A stretch of 64,000 nt of DNA from Oscillospiraceae bacterium (GTDB taxonomy: Bacteria > Bacillota > Clostridia > Oscillospirales > Oscillospiraceae). The position numbers and the translations under genes are program-made. The stretch is taken from positions 124,001-188,000 of the forward strand of contig SVMM01000004.1 in NCBI GenBank assembly GCA_015067435.1, read 5' to 3'. Shown here piece by piece: positions 34,822-44,092 of this stretch; position 1 is the first letter of the stretch, and each line of letters starts with the position of its first letter. Below the pieces are notes generated by a model that was given only the letters and a program-made list of their open reading frames with translations, searched no databases and was not told the origin of the DNA.

Positions 34822-35709
34822 TTACAGAGGAAATGCCACCGCATCCCGATACAGGCTTTTCAGCACGTCAAGGAATGCTTTGAGCGACGAACGGTTGTCA
34901 TCCCTGTGGGTGCAAAGGACGCAGGAGAAGCTCTCCCCGCAGTCAAACGGGATCCACGCGAACTGCCCGCTGTGGTCGTTCAAGAACCCCGGCGCCAGGC
35001 AGACTCCGCGCCCGGCGGCGACGTTGGTCAGCGTGGTATCATGATCGGCGCTGTTGAAATAGCCGATCTTTCCCGTGCTGATCAGGCGGTGCTGAACGGT
35101 TTTCAAGGCTTGCGGAGAACCGCCGCCCACCATCAGCGTGCGTCCAAACAGGTCCCCTTCGCGGATCAGATCCTTTTCCGCCAGGGGATCATCCTTTTCC
35201 GTGATCAGATAGATGCGGCTTTCAAACAGGTCGTGGACCTGAATGCCCGCGACCTGTTTTGTCTGTTCCCGCAGGGCAAAGACAACGTCCGCCTCCCCCC
35301 GCAAGAACGATCCCATGCTGTTTCCGTACTGAAAGACAGGCGTGATCTGCACGTCGGGCCATGCCTCCGCGAACAGACGCATGGCTTCCGGGAGAAAGTA
35401 AAGCGACTGCCGAACCGACATGCAGACGGAGATGCTGTCCCGATACCTGGCGCTGAAATTCTGTCCCTGCTCGACGGCGCGTTTCAGGTCCTCCCGCATA
35501 CCGGTCAGGAAGGAAACAAACTGCGCTCCGGCAGGCGTCAGCGCAGCGCCCTTGCCGCTTCTCTCAAAGACGGCAAAGCCGATCTCCTCCTCCAGCAGCC
35601 GGATCTGATAGGAGAAGGTGGGCTGGCTGACGAACAGGTTGTCTGCCGCCCGGCTGAAATTCAGCGTCCGGGCAAGCTCAATGCAGTAATCGATCTGTTT
35701 CGTGGTCAT
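34822..35709 (-). CDS. LysR-family transcriptional regulator
   Basis: 295 residues: an N-terminal winged HTH (LARTLNFSRAADNLFVSQPTFS, LEEEIGFAVFERSGKG) and a periplasmic-binding-like effector domain. It is divergent from the flavodoxin/aldo-keto reductase genes, which it probably controls. An AT-rich perfect palindrome at 35724-35738 (ATTTAAAATTTAAAT) lies 15 bases before its start codon. Confidence 0.93.
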   Translation of the reverse strand: MTTKQIDYCIELARTLNFSRAADNLFVSQPTFSYQIRLLEEEIGFAVFERSGKGAALTPAGAQFVSFLTGMREDLKRAVEQGQNFSARYRDSISVCMSVRQSLYFLPEAMRLFAEAWPDVQITPVFQYGNSMGSFLRGEADVVFALREQTKQVAGIQVHDLFESRIYLITEKDDPLAEKDLIREGDLFGRTLMVGGGSPQALKTVQHRLISTGKIGYFNSADHDTTLTNVAAGRGVCLAPGFLNDHSGQFAWIPFDCGESFSCVLCTHRDDNRSSLKAFLDVLKSLYRDAVAFPL

Positions 35710-35757
35710 GGCCTGCTCCTTTTATTTAAAATTTAAATCAAGTATAGCATGTTTCGA

Positions 35758-35787
35758 TTGGACTTTGCAATATGTCCTTGGTAGAAT
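35758..35787 (+). promoter_or_regulatory. probable promoter of the flavodoxin operon
   Basis: TTGGAC, 18 bases, TAGAAT in the LysR divergent region. Confidence 0.5.
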
Positions 35788-35844
35788 AAAGCCAGAAAAA
35801 GAAACAACCACCCAACCGAATCAGAACAACAGGAGGAACCAACC

Positions 35845-36366
35845 ATGTCCAAAACACTGATCGCGTATTTTTCCAGAGCGGATGAGAACTACTTCGGCGG
35901 CGCGATGCGCTACGTGAAGATCGGCAACACGGAGATCGTTGTAAACGGGATGAAGGAGCTGATCGACGCCGACACCTTCAAGATCGAGATGAAGAACCCC
36001 TACTCCCCGGTCTATATGACCTGCATTGAGGAAGCAAAGAAGGATCTGAGAGTCAAAGCAAGACCGGAGCTGGTTGCCCTACCCGAAAACATCGAAGGGT
36101 ATGACACCGTCGTTCTGGCCTATCCCAACTACTGGGGCACGATGCCCATGGCGGTCTTCACCTTCCTGGAGGCCTTCGATTTCACCGGCAAGACGATCCT
36201 GCCTCTCTGCACCAACGAGGGCAGCGGCATGGGCGGCAGCGAGCGGGACATCAAAAAGGCCTGCCCCGGCGCAGATGTGAAGAAGGGCCTTTCCATCACC
36301 GGAAGCCAGGCAGCGAATGCAAAAGCGAGTGTGCAGAAATGGCTTTCCGCCAATGGACTGCTCTAA
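35845..36366 (+). CDS. flavodoxin
   Basis: 173 residues. It begins KTLIAYFSRADENYF, where the phosphate-binding loop has inserts typical of the longer flavodoxin/WrbA-like proteins, followed by DTVVLAYPNYWGTMPMAVFTFLE and PLCTNEGSGMGGSE. It carries FMN and single electrons. ACAGGAGG precedes the ATG. It heads an operon with an aldo/keto reductase and an acetyltransferase. Confidence 0.92.
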   Translation: MSKTLIAYFSRADENYFGGAMRYVKIGNTEIVVNGMKELIDADTFKIEMKNPYSPVYMTCIEEAKKDLRVKARPELVALPENIEGYDTVVLAYPNYWGTMPMAVFTFLEAFDFTGKTILPLCTNEGSGMGGSERDIKKACPGADVKKGLSITGSQAANAKASVQKWLSANGLL

Positions 36367-36385
36367 TGTCAGAAAGGAGACCAAC

Positions 36386-37228
36386 ATGGAATACATCGTA
36401 CTGAACAACGGGATCAAATGCCCGGTCGTGGGCATCGGCACCTATATGCTTTCCCCGGCAGACGCGGAGAACAGCGTCCGGGAGGCACTGAAAATGGGCT
36501 ATTCCCTGGTGGATACCGCCAACGCCTACGTCAATGAGCGCGCCGTCGGCAGGGGCATGAAGGCCAGCGGCGTCAAGCGGGAGGAGATTTTCCTCTCCAC
36601 CAAGCTCTGGCCCAGCGAATATGAAAATGAGAACGCGGTAGACGAGACCCTGGAGCGCCTGGGCGTGGATTACGTGGATCTGCTCTACATCCATCAGCCC
36701 GCAGGCAACTGGCTGGCAGGCTACCGTCAGCTGGAAATGGCGTACAAAGAAGGCAAAGCAAAGTCCATCGGCATCTCCAACTTCGAGGGCAAGTATATCG
36801 AGGAGCTGGAGACCAAATGGGAGATCGCGCCCCAGTTCATCCAGGTGGAGGCGCATCCTTACTTCACCCAGACGGAGCTTCGCATGACCCTGGACAAGTA
36901 CGGGATCAAGCTCATGAGCTGGTATCCCCTGGGTCACGGGGACAAGTCCCTCCAGAATGAGCCCGTATTCGCGGAGCTGGGCAAAAAGTACGGCAAGACC
37001 CCGGCGCAGGTCATCCTCCGCTGGCATACCCAGATGGGCTTCGCCGTGATCCCCGGCAGCCGCAACGTGGATCACATCCGGGACAATCTGAATATCCTGG
37101 ACTTTGCGCTCACCGACGCAGAGATGGCAAAGATCGCAAAGCTGGACAAGGGCGTGCGCTACTACCACCGCACCGATGAGCAGCTCGTCCAGTTCGCAGC
37201 CTGGAAACCGGAGTTCGAGAAGAAATGA
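36386..37228 (+). CDS. aldo/keto reductase (2,5-diketogluconate reductase type)
   Basis: 280 residues. [11 protein letters not shown], the catalytic Asp/Tyr in [10 protein letters not shown], Lys in [10 protein letters not shown] and His in [11 protein letters not shown], plus the NADPH site [14 protein letters not shown]. Cytoplasmic carbonyl reductase. AGAAAGGAG precedes the ATG. The last bases overlap the acetyltransferase start (ATGA). Confidence 0.94.
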   Translation: MEYIVLNNGIKCPVVGIGTYMLSPADAENSVREALKMGYSLVDTANAYVNERAVGRGMKASGVKREEIFLSTKLWPSEYENENAVDETLERLGVDYVDLLYIHQPAGNWLAGYRQLEMAYKEGKAKSIGISNFEGKYIEELETKWEIAPQFIQVEAHPYFTQTELRMTLDKYGIKLMSWYPLGHGDKSLQNEPVFAELGKKYGKTPAQVILRWHTQMGFAVIPGSRNVDHIRDNLNILDFALTDAEMAKIAKLDKGVRYYHRTDEQLVQFAAWKPEFEKK

Positions 37229-37788
37229 ACGTATTTGAGAAGCTGAAAAACGGAGAGAGCGTGGACATGATGTCCGAAGAATACCGCCCGGCCATAGAAG
37301 AACTCCTGCGGGCGGACCGGGCGCTGTTTCACCTGAACCACGCAGAGCCGCAGTCCGAAGAGCAGAAAAGGGCCTTCGAAGAGTTCTTTGACGGACCGAT
37401 GCCGGAAGAACTCAGCATCTTCACCCCGACACAGATCGATTTCCCCAAACAGATCACCTTTGGAAAGCACGTGTTCATCAACCACAGCTTCACGACTATG
37501 TCCATCGGCGGGATCGACTTCGGCGACAACGTCCAGATCGGGCCCCATGTGACCATCGTGACGGACAACCATGACCTGAAAAACCGCTATGTGCTGAAAT
37601 GCCGCAGGGTCGTGATCGGAAACAACGTCTGGATCGGCGCGGGCGTCAGCATCATGCCAGGTGTCCATATCGGGGACAATGCCGTGATCGCCGGAGGCGC
37701 GGTGGTGACGAAGGACGTGCCGGCGGATACCATCGTCGGCGGCAACCCCGCAAAAGTCATCCGAAGGATCGAGGCAGATGAAGCGTGA
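37225..37788 (+). CDS. sugar O-acetyltransferase (maltose/galactoside type)
   Basis: 187 residues of left-handed beta-helix with hexapeptide repeats ([15 protein letters not shown]-like text: [18 protein letters not shown]) and the family active-site His in IVTDNHDL. It acetylates hydroxyls using acetyl-CoA. The start overlaps the AKR stop, and its stop overlaps the GTG of the next gene, so the four genes form one coupled unit. Confidence 0.92.
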   Translation: MNVFEKLKNGESVDMMSEEYRPAIEELLRADRALFHLNHAEPQSEEQKRAFEEFFDGPMPEELSIFTPTQIDFPKQITFGKHVFINHSFTTMSIGGIDFGDNVQIGPHVTIVTDNHDLKNRYVLKCRRVVIGNNVWIGAGVSIMPGVHIGDNAVIAGGAVVTKDVPADTIVGGNPAKVIRRIEADEA

Positions 37789-38261
37789 AGCCGGCGCTGC
37801 TGGCCGCATTTCTTGTGACGGCGCTCCTGCTTTCGTCCTGCGCAGCGGCAGACCTGGCGAAGAACACCGGCAGATCGGCTGAGATCGTGGAAGCCCCGAC
37901 GGAAGAAACAGAATGTGTCACAGAGGAAGAAGAAATGAGCGGATATGACTTTACCGAATTTGCGAATGTAACGATCACCGGGATCGACGTTTCCTGTTTG
38001 AATGAAACAGAGCTGGCGATCCTCTATGCCCAGGCCAGGTACTGCCAGGCGATGACCGACGCGGATATCGCGGATGGGCGCCTGCGATATTTCACGATCG
38101 GAATCGCCGATCCGGTCATCAAGGCTGACGGCGAAAAAGGAAGCATCACCTATACGTCCGTGCTGAATGCCAACGCCTATGGTGCCAGGGGTACCTATCA
38201 CATGAAGGGGACCCATTATTATGAACTGCGGGATGGCAGCTGGATCGCTGTCAACAAGTGA
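37785..38261 (+). CDS. small lipoprotein of unknown function
   Basis: 158 residues from a GTG that overlaps the upstream stop. A lipobox (LLSSCAA, Cys 19) is followed by an acidic linker, then a soluble domain with [29 protein letters not shown] broken as [11 protein letters not shown] and [17 protein letters not shown] do not recognise the domain. Its position suggests a surface partner of the flavodoxin/AKR enzymes. Confidence 0.75.
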   Translation: MKPALLAAFLVTALLLSSCAAADLAKNTGRSAEIVEAPTEETECVTEEEEMSGYDFTEFANVTITGIDVSCLNETELAILYAQARYCQAMTDADIADGRLRYFTIGIADPVIKADGEKGSITYTSVLNANAYGARGTYHMKGTHYYELRDGSWIAVNK

Positions 38262-38289
38262 CCACAGGAAAGAACGGGGGCAAATCACA

Positions 38290-39054
38290 ATGAAGAAAAA
38301 AGGCTTGTGGGTAATCATTCTCGCTGTGTGCCTACTGCTCGCGGGCTGCAGCAGGAGTGATCCGGCGGGAGAAAGCATCACTCCCGATACAAGTACTCCG
38401 GCCTCCGTGCAGACGGATACGCAGACTGGCGAGACGCCAGTTTCTGAAAGCGGCAGCGATGATCCGGAGCAAACGGAACAGAAGACGGAAGCAGAGGCCG
38501 AAGATAACGAGTCTGTTTCCGGGTATCCGGTATTTGACTTTGAAAGCAGGACCGTTCTGCTCAACAGCGGATATGAGATGCCGATCCTGGGGCTGGGCAT
38601 GTTCAGTCTTTCGGATTCGGAGGCGGAGAATTCCACCTACTGGGCGCTGAAGGCAGGATTTCGCCTGATCGACACAGCGCGAATCTACGGCAATGAAGCC
38701 GCTGTGGGGAGAGGCCTGCGGCGAGCCATCGACGAAGGTATCGTGACACGCGAGGAAGTGTTCATCACGACCAAAATGTGGACCTCGGACTATGACAGCG
38801 GTGACGCTGCCATTGACGTCTCCCTTGAACGGCTCGGTGTGGAATACATTGACCTGATGATCCTGCATCACAGCCAACCGAGTAACGATGTGGACGCCTA
38901 TCAGGCAATGGAAAGAGCTGTGGCGGACGGCAAGCTCCGCTCCATTGGCCTCTCTAACTACTATGAGCCGGAGGATTTTGACCGCCTGGTGAACGCCACA
39001 ACGATCCGCCCTGCATTGCTGCAGAACGAAACGCATATTCGTAATACATACCAT
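38290..39054 (+). pseudogene. lipoprotein aldo/keto reductase, 3' truncated
   Basis: The N-terminus is a lipoprotein signal (LLLAGCS, Cys 19) and an acidic Thr/Glu linker of about 70 residues. It then has an aldo/keto reductase barrel (LGLGMFSLSDSEA, IDTARIYGNEAAVGRG, TTKMWTSDYD, LMILHHSQPSND) that stops after RPALLQNETH near 39033, where normal members run on for some 90 residues to the cofactor site. The frame stays open by chance across the junction and on through antisense rpsI, but that part is not AKR. A surface-anchored AKR is itself unusual. Confidence 0.75.
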
Positions 39055-39084
39055 GTAAAAAAGTTGCAATTCCGTCTCGTTTTA

Positions 39085-39131
39085 GTAACCACTTTTTTAT
39101 CCGATTTTTACAGAGTAACCACTTTTTATCC
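39085..39131. repeat. direct repeat at the island right end
   Basis: AGTAACCACTTTTT occurs at about 39085 and again at about 39113, each followed by ATCC within two bases, in AT-rich DNA between the broken AKR and rpsI. Nothing else is apparent in 39055-39230. Confidence 0.5.
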
Positions 39132-39219
39132 TATATTTGGTGTGTACTTTTTCAGCGACCACAATATATTGCGTACCCCTCCGACCGCAAACCGCGATTT
39201 TGGATTTTTGAAATCCGAG

Positions 39220-39232
39220 TTTTTGCAACAAA
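39220..39232. repeat. right copy of the 13-bp inverted repeat
   Basis: TTTTTGCAACAAA, the exact reverse complement of 28803-28815. Confidence 0.4.
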
Positions 39233-39265
39233 AAATCTCCGAAAGCCGGAGCTTTCGGAGATTTT
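39229..39265 (-). terminator. rho-independent terminator of rpsI
   Basis: The 15-bp stem AAAATCTCCGAAAGC/GCTTTCGGAGATTTT is followed on the minus strand by a T-run. Confidence 0.92.
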
Positions 39266-39276
39266 CTTTTGTTTTG

Positions 39277-39681
39277 TTAACGCTTGGAGAACTGAGGTGC
39301 ACGTCTTGCTGCCTTCAAGCCGTACTTCTTGCGCTCCTTCATGCGCGGATCGCGCGTGAGGAAACCAGCCTTCTTGAGGATGGCGCGGTACTCGGGATCG
39401 GCGAGCAGCAGCGCACGGGCAACGCCGTGGCGCAGGGCGCCTGCCTGACCGGACACGCCGCCGCCGGAAACGGTGGCAACGATGTCGACCTTGCCGAGCG
39501 TCTCGGTCGCGGCCAGCGGCTGACGGACGACCATCTTCAGCGTCTCAAGGCCGAAGTAATCGTCGATATCGCGGCCGTTGATCGTGATGCTGCCGGTGCC
39601 GCCCTGGAACAGATGAACGCGGGCAACGGAGGACTTCCGACGGCCCGTGCCGTAGAGATAAGGCTTCTTGGACTGATACAT
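39277..39681 (-). CDS. rpsI: 30S ribosomal protein S9
   Basis: 134 residues, full length. [17 protein letters not shown] at the start and the basic tail [16 protein letters not shown] are diagnostic. It contacts P-site tRNA with its C-terminal tail. It lies 14 bases downstream of rplM, the usual order. The last 17 codons use TTG, AGA, GCA and CGT where the displaced copy at 28619 uses GC-rich synonyms, which suggests that this 3' end came with the integrated island. Confidence 0.97.
   Translation of the reverse strand: MYQSKKPYLYGTGRRKSSVARVHLFQGGTGSITINGRDIDDYFGLETLKMVVRQPLAATETLGKVDIVATVSGGGVSGQAGALRHGVARALLLADPEYRAILKKAGFLTRDPRMKERKKYGLKAARRAPQFSKR
39319..39330. repeat. right copy of putative att core inside rpsI
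   Basis: GCCGTACTTCTT, direct repeat of 28661-28672. Confidence 0.65.
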
Positions 39682-39695
39682 TCTTCTGTTCCTCC

Positions 39696-40127
39696 TTACT
39701 TCACTTCGTAAGCCTCAGGCTTCTGCGCCTGCTGCTCGTGCTCAGCGCCGGCGTAGATGTGCAGACGCTTGAGGGAATCCTTCGTGATAGTGTTGCGGGG
39801 CATCATGCCCTTCACCGCGAGCTGCATCGCGAGCTCGGGCTTATCCTGCATCAGCGTGCGGTACTTGGTCTCTTTGAGGCCGCCGACCCAGCCGCTGTGA
39901 CGGCGGTAGAACTTCTGGTCGAGCTTGTTGCCCGTCAGGACGGCCTCCGCCGCATTGATGATGATGACGTTGTCGCCGCAGTCGGCGTGCGGGGTGTAAG
40001 TGACCTTGCGCTTGCCGCGGAGCAGATCGGCGGCGACGACCGCGGTCTTGCCCATGGGCTTGCCGGCAGCGTCGAGAACGTACCACTTACGCTCGATGTT
40101 GCCCTTGTTCGCCATAAAAGTGGACAT
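39696..40127 (-). CDS. rplM: 50S ribosomal protein L13
   Basis: 143 residues: [23 protein letters not shown] at the start is split as [13 protein letters not shown] and [10 protein letters not shown], then [18 protein letters not shown] and [20 protein letters not shown]. An early assembly protein of the large subunit. It heads the rplM-rpsI operon behind a good promoter and a leader of about 75 bases, where a L13 autoregulatory leader would be expected. Confidence 0.97.
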   Translation of the reverse strand: MSTFMANKGNIERKWYVLDAAGKPMGKTAVVAADLLRGKRKVTYTPHADCGDNVIIINAAEAVLTGNKLDQKFYRRHSGWVGGLKETKYRTLMQDKPELAMQLAVKGMMPRNTITKDSLKRLHIYAGAEHEQQAQKPEAYEVK

Positions 40128-40208
40128 GGTTGTGTTTCCTCCATTAGTAATATCGTAAGCGAATGCTTTACATTTGTGGGGTTCCTTGCTAAAATCGGAA
40201 CGGGATTA

Positions 40209-40237
40209 TTTATAGCACAAGGCATTTTTCTTGTCAA
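40209..40237 (-). promoter_or_regulatory. promoter of rplM-rpsI
   Basis: On the minus strand TTGACA, 17 bases, TATAAA. Confidence 0.85.
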
Positions 40238-40347
40238 CACCATTTTTATTTACCGCATGCAATACTCCCGTTTTCGCTTGTTTTCTCTTCCTATCTCCCA
40301 ATTTCTTGATTCGCACTTTTATTTTTTGCGCTTAGGAGGCACGCTTC

Positions 40348-41751
40348 GTGAACGACAAACTCGGCGCGCGCGTCTGGGCAACGCTGCTGCTCGTGGGGCT
40401 GACGGGACAGTTCGCCTGGACGATCGAGAACATGTATCTGAACGTGTTTTTGTACAACACGATCTCCCAGGACCCCGGCTACATCGCCGCGATGGTCGGC
40501 TGGAGCGCCGCCGCGGCGACGGTGACGACGCTGCTGATGGGCGCGCTGTCCGACCGCGTGGGACGTCGCAAGCCCTTCATCGTGCTCGGCTACCTCGCGT
40601 GGGGCGTGAGCGTCGCGGCGTTCGGCTGTATCAGCGTCGACGGCATGGCGGGCACGTTCGCGAACGCCGCCGCGGCGGCTGCCGTCGCGGCGGTCGTGCT
40701 CGACTGTGTAATGACCTTCTTCGGCTCCACCGCCAACGACGCGGCGTTCAACGCATACGTCACCGACGTGACCACGAGCGCCAACCGCGGACGTGCCGAA
40801 TCCGTACTGGCAACGCTGCCGCTGCTGTCCATGCTCATCATCTTCGGCGCGTTCGACGGCTACACCCAGCGCGGCGAGTGGCGCACCTTCTTTCTAATCT
40901 TCGGCGTGACGGTCAGCGCGGTCGGCGCTGCGGCGCAGCTGCTGATCGCGGAGAAGCCCCGCGGGGAAAACCGCGCGCCCTTCGCCGCAAACCTCCTCTA
41001 CGGTTTCCGCCCCGCCGTGGTCCTCGCCAACGGTGCGCTTTACCTCTCCTTTGCCGCGTTCTGCCTGTTCTCTGTCGCGGTGCAGGTGTTCTTCCCCTAC
41101 CTCATTATCTACATCCAGCACTATCTGGGCATCGACAACTACGCCGTCGTGCTCGGCGTGGTGCTGCTCGCCGCGTCAGCGATCTCCGTCGCCTTCGGGC
41201 GCGTGATCGACCGCGTGGGCAAGCTGACGTTCGTGCTGCCCGCCGCGCTCGCGATGTTCGCGGGCCTGCTCGGCATGTATTTCGTGCGCACCATGCTCGG
41301 CGTCATTCTCGCCGGCTGCGTGATGATGGGCGGATACATGCTGGTATCCGCCGCGCTCGGCGCGGACATCCGCGACCGTATGCCCAAAAACAGAGTCGGG
41401 CTGTTTCTCGGCGTGCGCATGATCTTCGCCGTGCTGCTGCCCATGCTCATCGGACCGCAGATCGGCGCGGCGGTCATCCGCGGCAGCGATTCGACCTACG
41501 TCGAGCTGGGGCAGATCAAATCCGTGCCGACGCCCGGCATCTTCCTCGCCGCCGCGCTCGTGCTGCTGCTGAGCGTCGCGCCGGTGCTGTACCTGCGCAG
41601 ATGGGACGCCGCGATCTCCCGCCTCAGCCCGGAGCAGCGAGCCGAGATGGATGCCGCGCTCAAGGACGGCGCGTCGGTCGGCATCATCGGCGGCGCGGAC
41701 GGCCCGACCGTGCTGCATGTGACGAAAAAGGAGGACACGCGCGATGAATAA
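40348..41751 (+). CDS. MFS transporter (GPH/sugar-like) with GGADGPT tail
   Basis: 467 residues, about 12 membrane helices, with the MFS loop ALSDRVGRRKPF between helices 2 and 3. It starts at GTG with AGGAGG 8 bases upstream. The adjoining GH2 gene, whose start overlaps its last 8 bases, suggests uptake of a glycoside that GH2 then hydrolyses. The cytoplasmic C-terminus ends with GIIGGADGPTVLHVTKK, a motif known to me from the beta subunit of sodium-pumping decarboxylases and foreign to MFS proteins. Confidence 0.88.
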   Translation: MNDKLGARVWATLLLVGLTGQFAWTIENMYLNVFLYNTISQDPGYIAAMVGWSAAAATVTTLLMGALSDRVGRRKPFIVLGYLAWGVSVAAFGCISVDGMAGTFANAAAAAAVAAVVLDCVMTFFGSTANDAAFNAYVTDVTTSANRGRAESVLATLPLLSMLIIFGAFDGYTQRGEWRTFFLIFGVTVSAVGAAAQLLIAEKPRGENRAPFAANLLYGFRPAVVLANGALYLSFAAFCLFSVAVQVFFPYLIIYIQHYLGIDNYAVVLGVVLLAASAISVAFGRVIDRVGKLTFVLPAALAMFAGLLGMYFVRTMLGVILAGCVMMGGYMLVSAALGADIRDRMPKNRVGLFLGVRMIFAVLLPMLIGPQIGAAVIRGSDSTYVELGQIKSVPTPGIFLAAALVLLLSVAPVLYLRRWDAAISRLSPEQRAEMDAALKDGASVGIIGGADGPTVLHVTKKEDTRDE

Positions 41752-43474
41752 GCTGCTCACGCCGTGGGGCGAGAAGCTCGATCGCGAGCATCCGCTGCCC
41801 GAATATCCCCGCCCGCAGATGAAGCGTGGTAGTTATGTAAACTTAAACGGCGTGTGGCGCTATGCCATCACGACGGAATCCATCCGTCCGCTGGACTGGC
41901 AGGGTGAGATCGTCGTGCCCTTCTCGCCGGAGTGCGTCCTCTCCGGCGTGGAGCGGCAGCTGCAAAGCAATGAATTCCTGTGGTACGAGCGCGCCGTCAC
42001 GCTGCCGGAGGGTTTTTTCCGCGGCCGCGTGCTGCTGCACTTCGACGCAGTGGATCAGTCCGCCGACGTGTGGTGGAATGGCGAACACGTCACGCGCCAC
42101 GAGGGCGGGTATCTGCCGTTTTGGGTTGACATAACGCAATTTCTGCGCGACGGGGAAAACACGCTGACCGTCCGCGTCGGAGACAGCCTCGTCCGCACGA
42201 TGCACGCCTACGGAAAGCAGCGCTACAAGCGCGGCGGCATCTGGTACACGGCGACGAGCGGCATCTGGCAGACGGTGTGGCTGGAAAGCGTGCCGGAGAC
42301 GTATATCGAGAGCCTTGTGCTGACGCCGGACTTTGACGCGCGGCTGCTGCGCTGGCGCGTCCGCACCAGCGCACCGGTCAAGACCCGCGTTGTCGTGCGG
42401 ATGGACGGCGAGACCATCGCCCAGAGCTATAACGAGGGCGAGGGCGTCTGCCGCATCCTGCCGGAGTATTTCCACCCGTGGACGCCGGAGGACCCGTTCC
42501 TCTACACGCTGGAGATCGACGCCGGAGACGATCACATCGAGAGCTATTTCGCCATGCGCAAGCTCGGCGTCGCGATTAACAGGGGACACAACGTGCTCGC
42601 GCTCAACAACGAGCCGTACTTCCACAACGGCCTGCTCGATCAGGGTTACTGGTCGGACGGGCTCTACACCGCGCCGAGCGACGAGGCGCTGCGCTACGAC
42701 ATCGAAACCATGAAGTCCCTCGGCTTCAACATGCTGCGCAAGCACATCAAGATCGAGCCGCTGCGCTGGTACTACCACTGCGACCGTCTGGGCATGCTGG
42801 TGTGGCAGGACATGGTCAACGGCGGCGCGCCGTATGACCCCCTCGTCGTCAGCGCGCCGCTGTTCACCGGAATCCATCTGGACGATCGGCTCTATCCCCT
42901 GTTCGGACGCGCGGACAGGCGCGGGCGCGAGCAGTTCCTCGCGGACATGGAGGAGACCGTCCGCCACCTCTTCAACTGCCCCTGCATCGCGCTGTGGACG
43001 GTGTTCAACGAGGGCTGGGGCCAGTTCGACGCGCTCACCGCCGCCGACCGTGTGCGCGCGCTCGACCCCACGCGCCTCGTCGACCACGCGAGCGGCTGGC
43101 ACGATCAGGGCGGCGGCGACCTCAAGAGCTATCACGTCTACTTCAAGCCCCTCAAGCTCCGCGGCGACGGGCGGCGCGTCCTCGCGCTGACCGAGTTCGG
43201 CGGCTACAGCCTGCCCGTCGAGGGGCACGTCGCCGGAAAAAAATTCGGCTACCGCATGTATGCGTCGGCAACCGACTGGCAGAAGGATTATGTTAACCTA
43301 TATGAGCAACAGGTGCTTCCCCTCATGGAGAGCGAGGGGCTGTCGGCGACCGTGTACACAGAGGTCAGCGACGTGGAGGACGAGCTCAACGGCCTGCTCA
43401 CCTTCGACCGCCGCGTTTGCAAGGCGGACGGGCGCGTGATGCGCGCGCTGAATGCGAAGTTAAGATTTATGTAA
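41744..43474 (+). CDS. glycoside hydrolase family 2 protein
   Basis: 576 residues without signal peptide, so intracellular. The order is a jelly-roll sugar-binding domain (LNGVWRYAI, VWWNGEHVTRHEGGYLPFWVDIT), an immunoglobulin-like domain, and a TIM barrel with the acid/base Glu in TVFNEGWGQ and the nucleophile Glu in LTEFGGY. The substrate (beta-galactoside, glucuronide or mannoside) is not clear. Overlap with the transporter shows coupled translation. Confidence 0.92.
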   Translation: MNKLLTPWGEKLDREHPLPEYPRPQMKRGSYVNLNGVWRYAITTESIRPLDWQGEIVVPFSPECVLSGVERQLQSNEFLWYERAVTLPEGFFRGRVLLHFDAVDQSADVWWNGEHVTRHEGGYLPFWVDITQFLRDGENTLTVRVGDSLVRTMHAYGKQRYKRGGIWYTATSGIWQTVWLESVPETYIESLVLTPDFDARLLRWRVRTSAPVKTRVVVRMDGETIAQSYNEGEGVCRILPEYFHPWTPEDPFLYTLEIDAGDDHIESYFAMRKLGVAINRGHNVLALNNEPYFHNGLLDQGYWSDGLYTAPSDEALRYDIETMKSLGFNMLRKHIKIEPLRWYYHCDRLGMLVWQDMVNGGAPYDPLVVSAPLFTGIHLDDRLYPLFGRADRRGREQFLADMEETVRHLFNCPCIALWTVFNEGWGQFDALTAADRVRALDPTRLVDHASGWHDQGGGDLKSYHVYFKPLKLRGDGRRVLALTEFGGYSLPVEGHVAGKKFGYRMYASATDWQKDYVNLYEQQVLPLMESEGLSATVYTEVSDVEDELNGLLTFDRRVCKADGRVMRALNAKLRFM

Positions 43475-43475
43475 A

Positions 43476-43742
43476 CTAAATGAACACTAGTTTCAAAAGC
43501 ACCAGTAGCACCAGCCCCGGCACGCCAAGCACGCCGACGGTCAGGGCGTTGAACAGGTTCAGCCCCAATGAAAAGCCGGTCAGGCCGCTCGTCAGGTTGA
43601 TGAGCAGCAGCGCCGCGAAGCCCAGCAGCGTGTTGAGCAGCACGCGCAGCGCGAGACGCAGCGGCGTGGAAAACAGCCGCAGCACGCCCAGCGCGACAAA
43701 GACGCACAGTCCGGCGAGCGCCGCCTTCTCCGCTATACCCAT
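43476..43742 (-). CDS. bofA: BofA family protein (pro-sigma-K processing inhibitor type)
   Basis: 88 residues with two or three membrane helices and the BofA core LLNTLLGFAALLLINL, NLFNALTVGVLGVPGLVLL. In Bacillus it inhibits the SpoIVFB protease in the outer forespore membrane until engulfment ends. It overlaps the end of the yaaL-like gene, the same order as in Bacillus. Confidence 0.9.
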   Translation of the reverse strand: MGIAEKAALAGLCVFVALGVLRLFSTPLRLALRVLLNTLLGFAALLLINLTSGLTGFSLGLNLFNALTVGVLGVPGLVLLVLLKLVFI

Positions 43743-44002
43743 GCCTCGCCCTCCCGCTCCGAGTACGCCTTGAACGCCGCCTCTCCCCCCGCGTCCTTGA
43801 TAAGGCGGATCTGGTAGTTGTAGCGGGACTGGGCGGCGTTGATCTCGTAGACGCAGGCGTCGACCAGCTCCGGCTCCGTCGCCGTGTCGAAGCGCGTATA
43901 GGCGTCCGAGAGCGCGGCGCGCAGCGCGTTGAGCTCGTCGAACAGCTCCTGCATACCCTCGTCGCGTGCCATGTCGCGGCGGAAACGATGGATCTTTCGC
44001 AT
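43733..44002 (-). CDS. YaaL-like DUF2508 protein
   Basis: 89 residues, all helical, charged, ending QSRYNYQIRLIKDAGGE..., the DUF2508 pattern. The second ATG is preferred since GGAGG lies 8 bases upstream of it and only 2 from the first. Paired with bofA as in Bacillus recR-yaaL-bofA. Function unknown. Confidence 0.82.
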   Translation of the reverse strand: MRKIHRFRRDMARDEGMQELFDELNALRAALSDAYTRFDTATEPELVDACVYEINAAQSRYNYQIRLIKDAGGEAAFKAYSEREGEAWV

Positions 44003-44052
44003 ATGCATACCCTCCTCGTACTGCTATCAGCTTATGGAGAGTATGGACAAAT

Positions 44053-44092
44053 ATTCCAGGAATCAAACGCTGACGCGTTTGATTCCTGGAAT
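44053..44092. repeat. perfect 18-bp stem palindrome
   Basis: ATTCCAGGAATCAAACGC, loop TGAC, then the exact complement. A second small GCCGC/GCGGC hairpin follows. They occupy the space between the divergent yaaL-like and tadA genes. Confidence 0.7.

Noticed and set aside
39055-39711. Continuation of the lipoprotein AKR frame through rpsI
   Set aside because: AKR similarity ends near 39033; the rest is antisense to S9 and open by chance.
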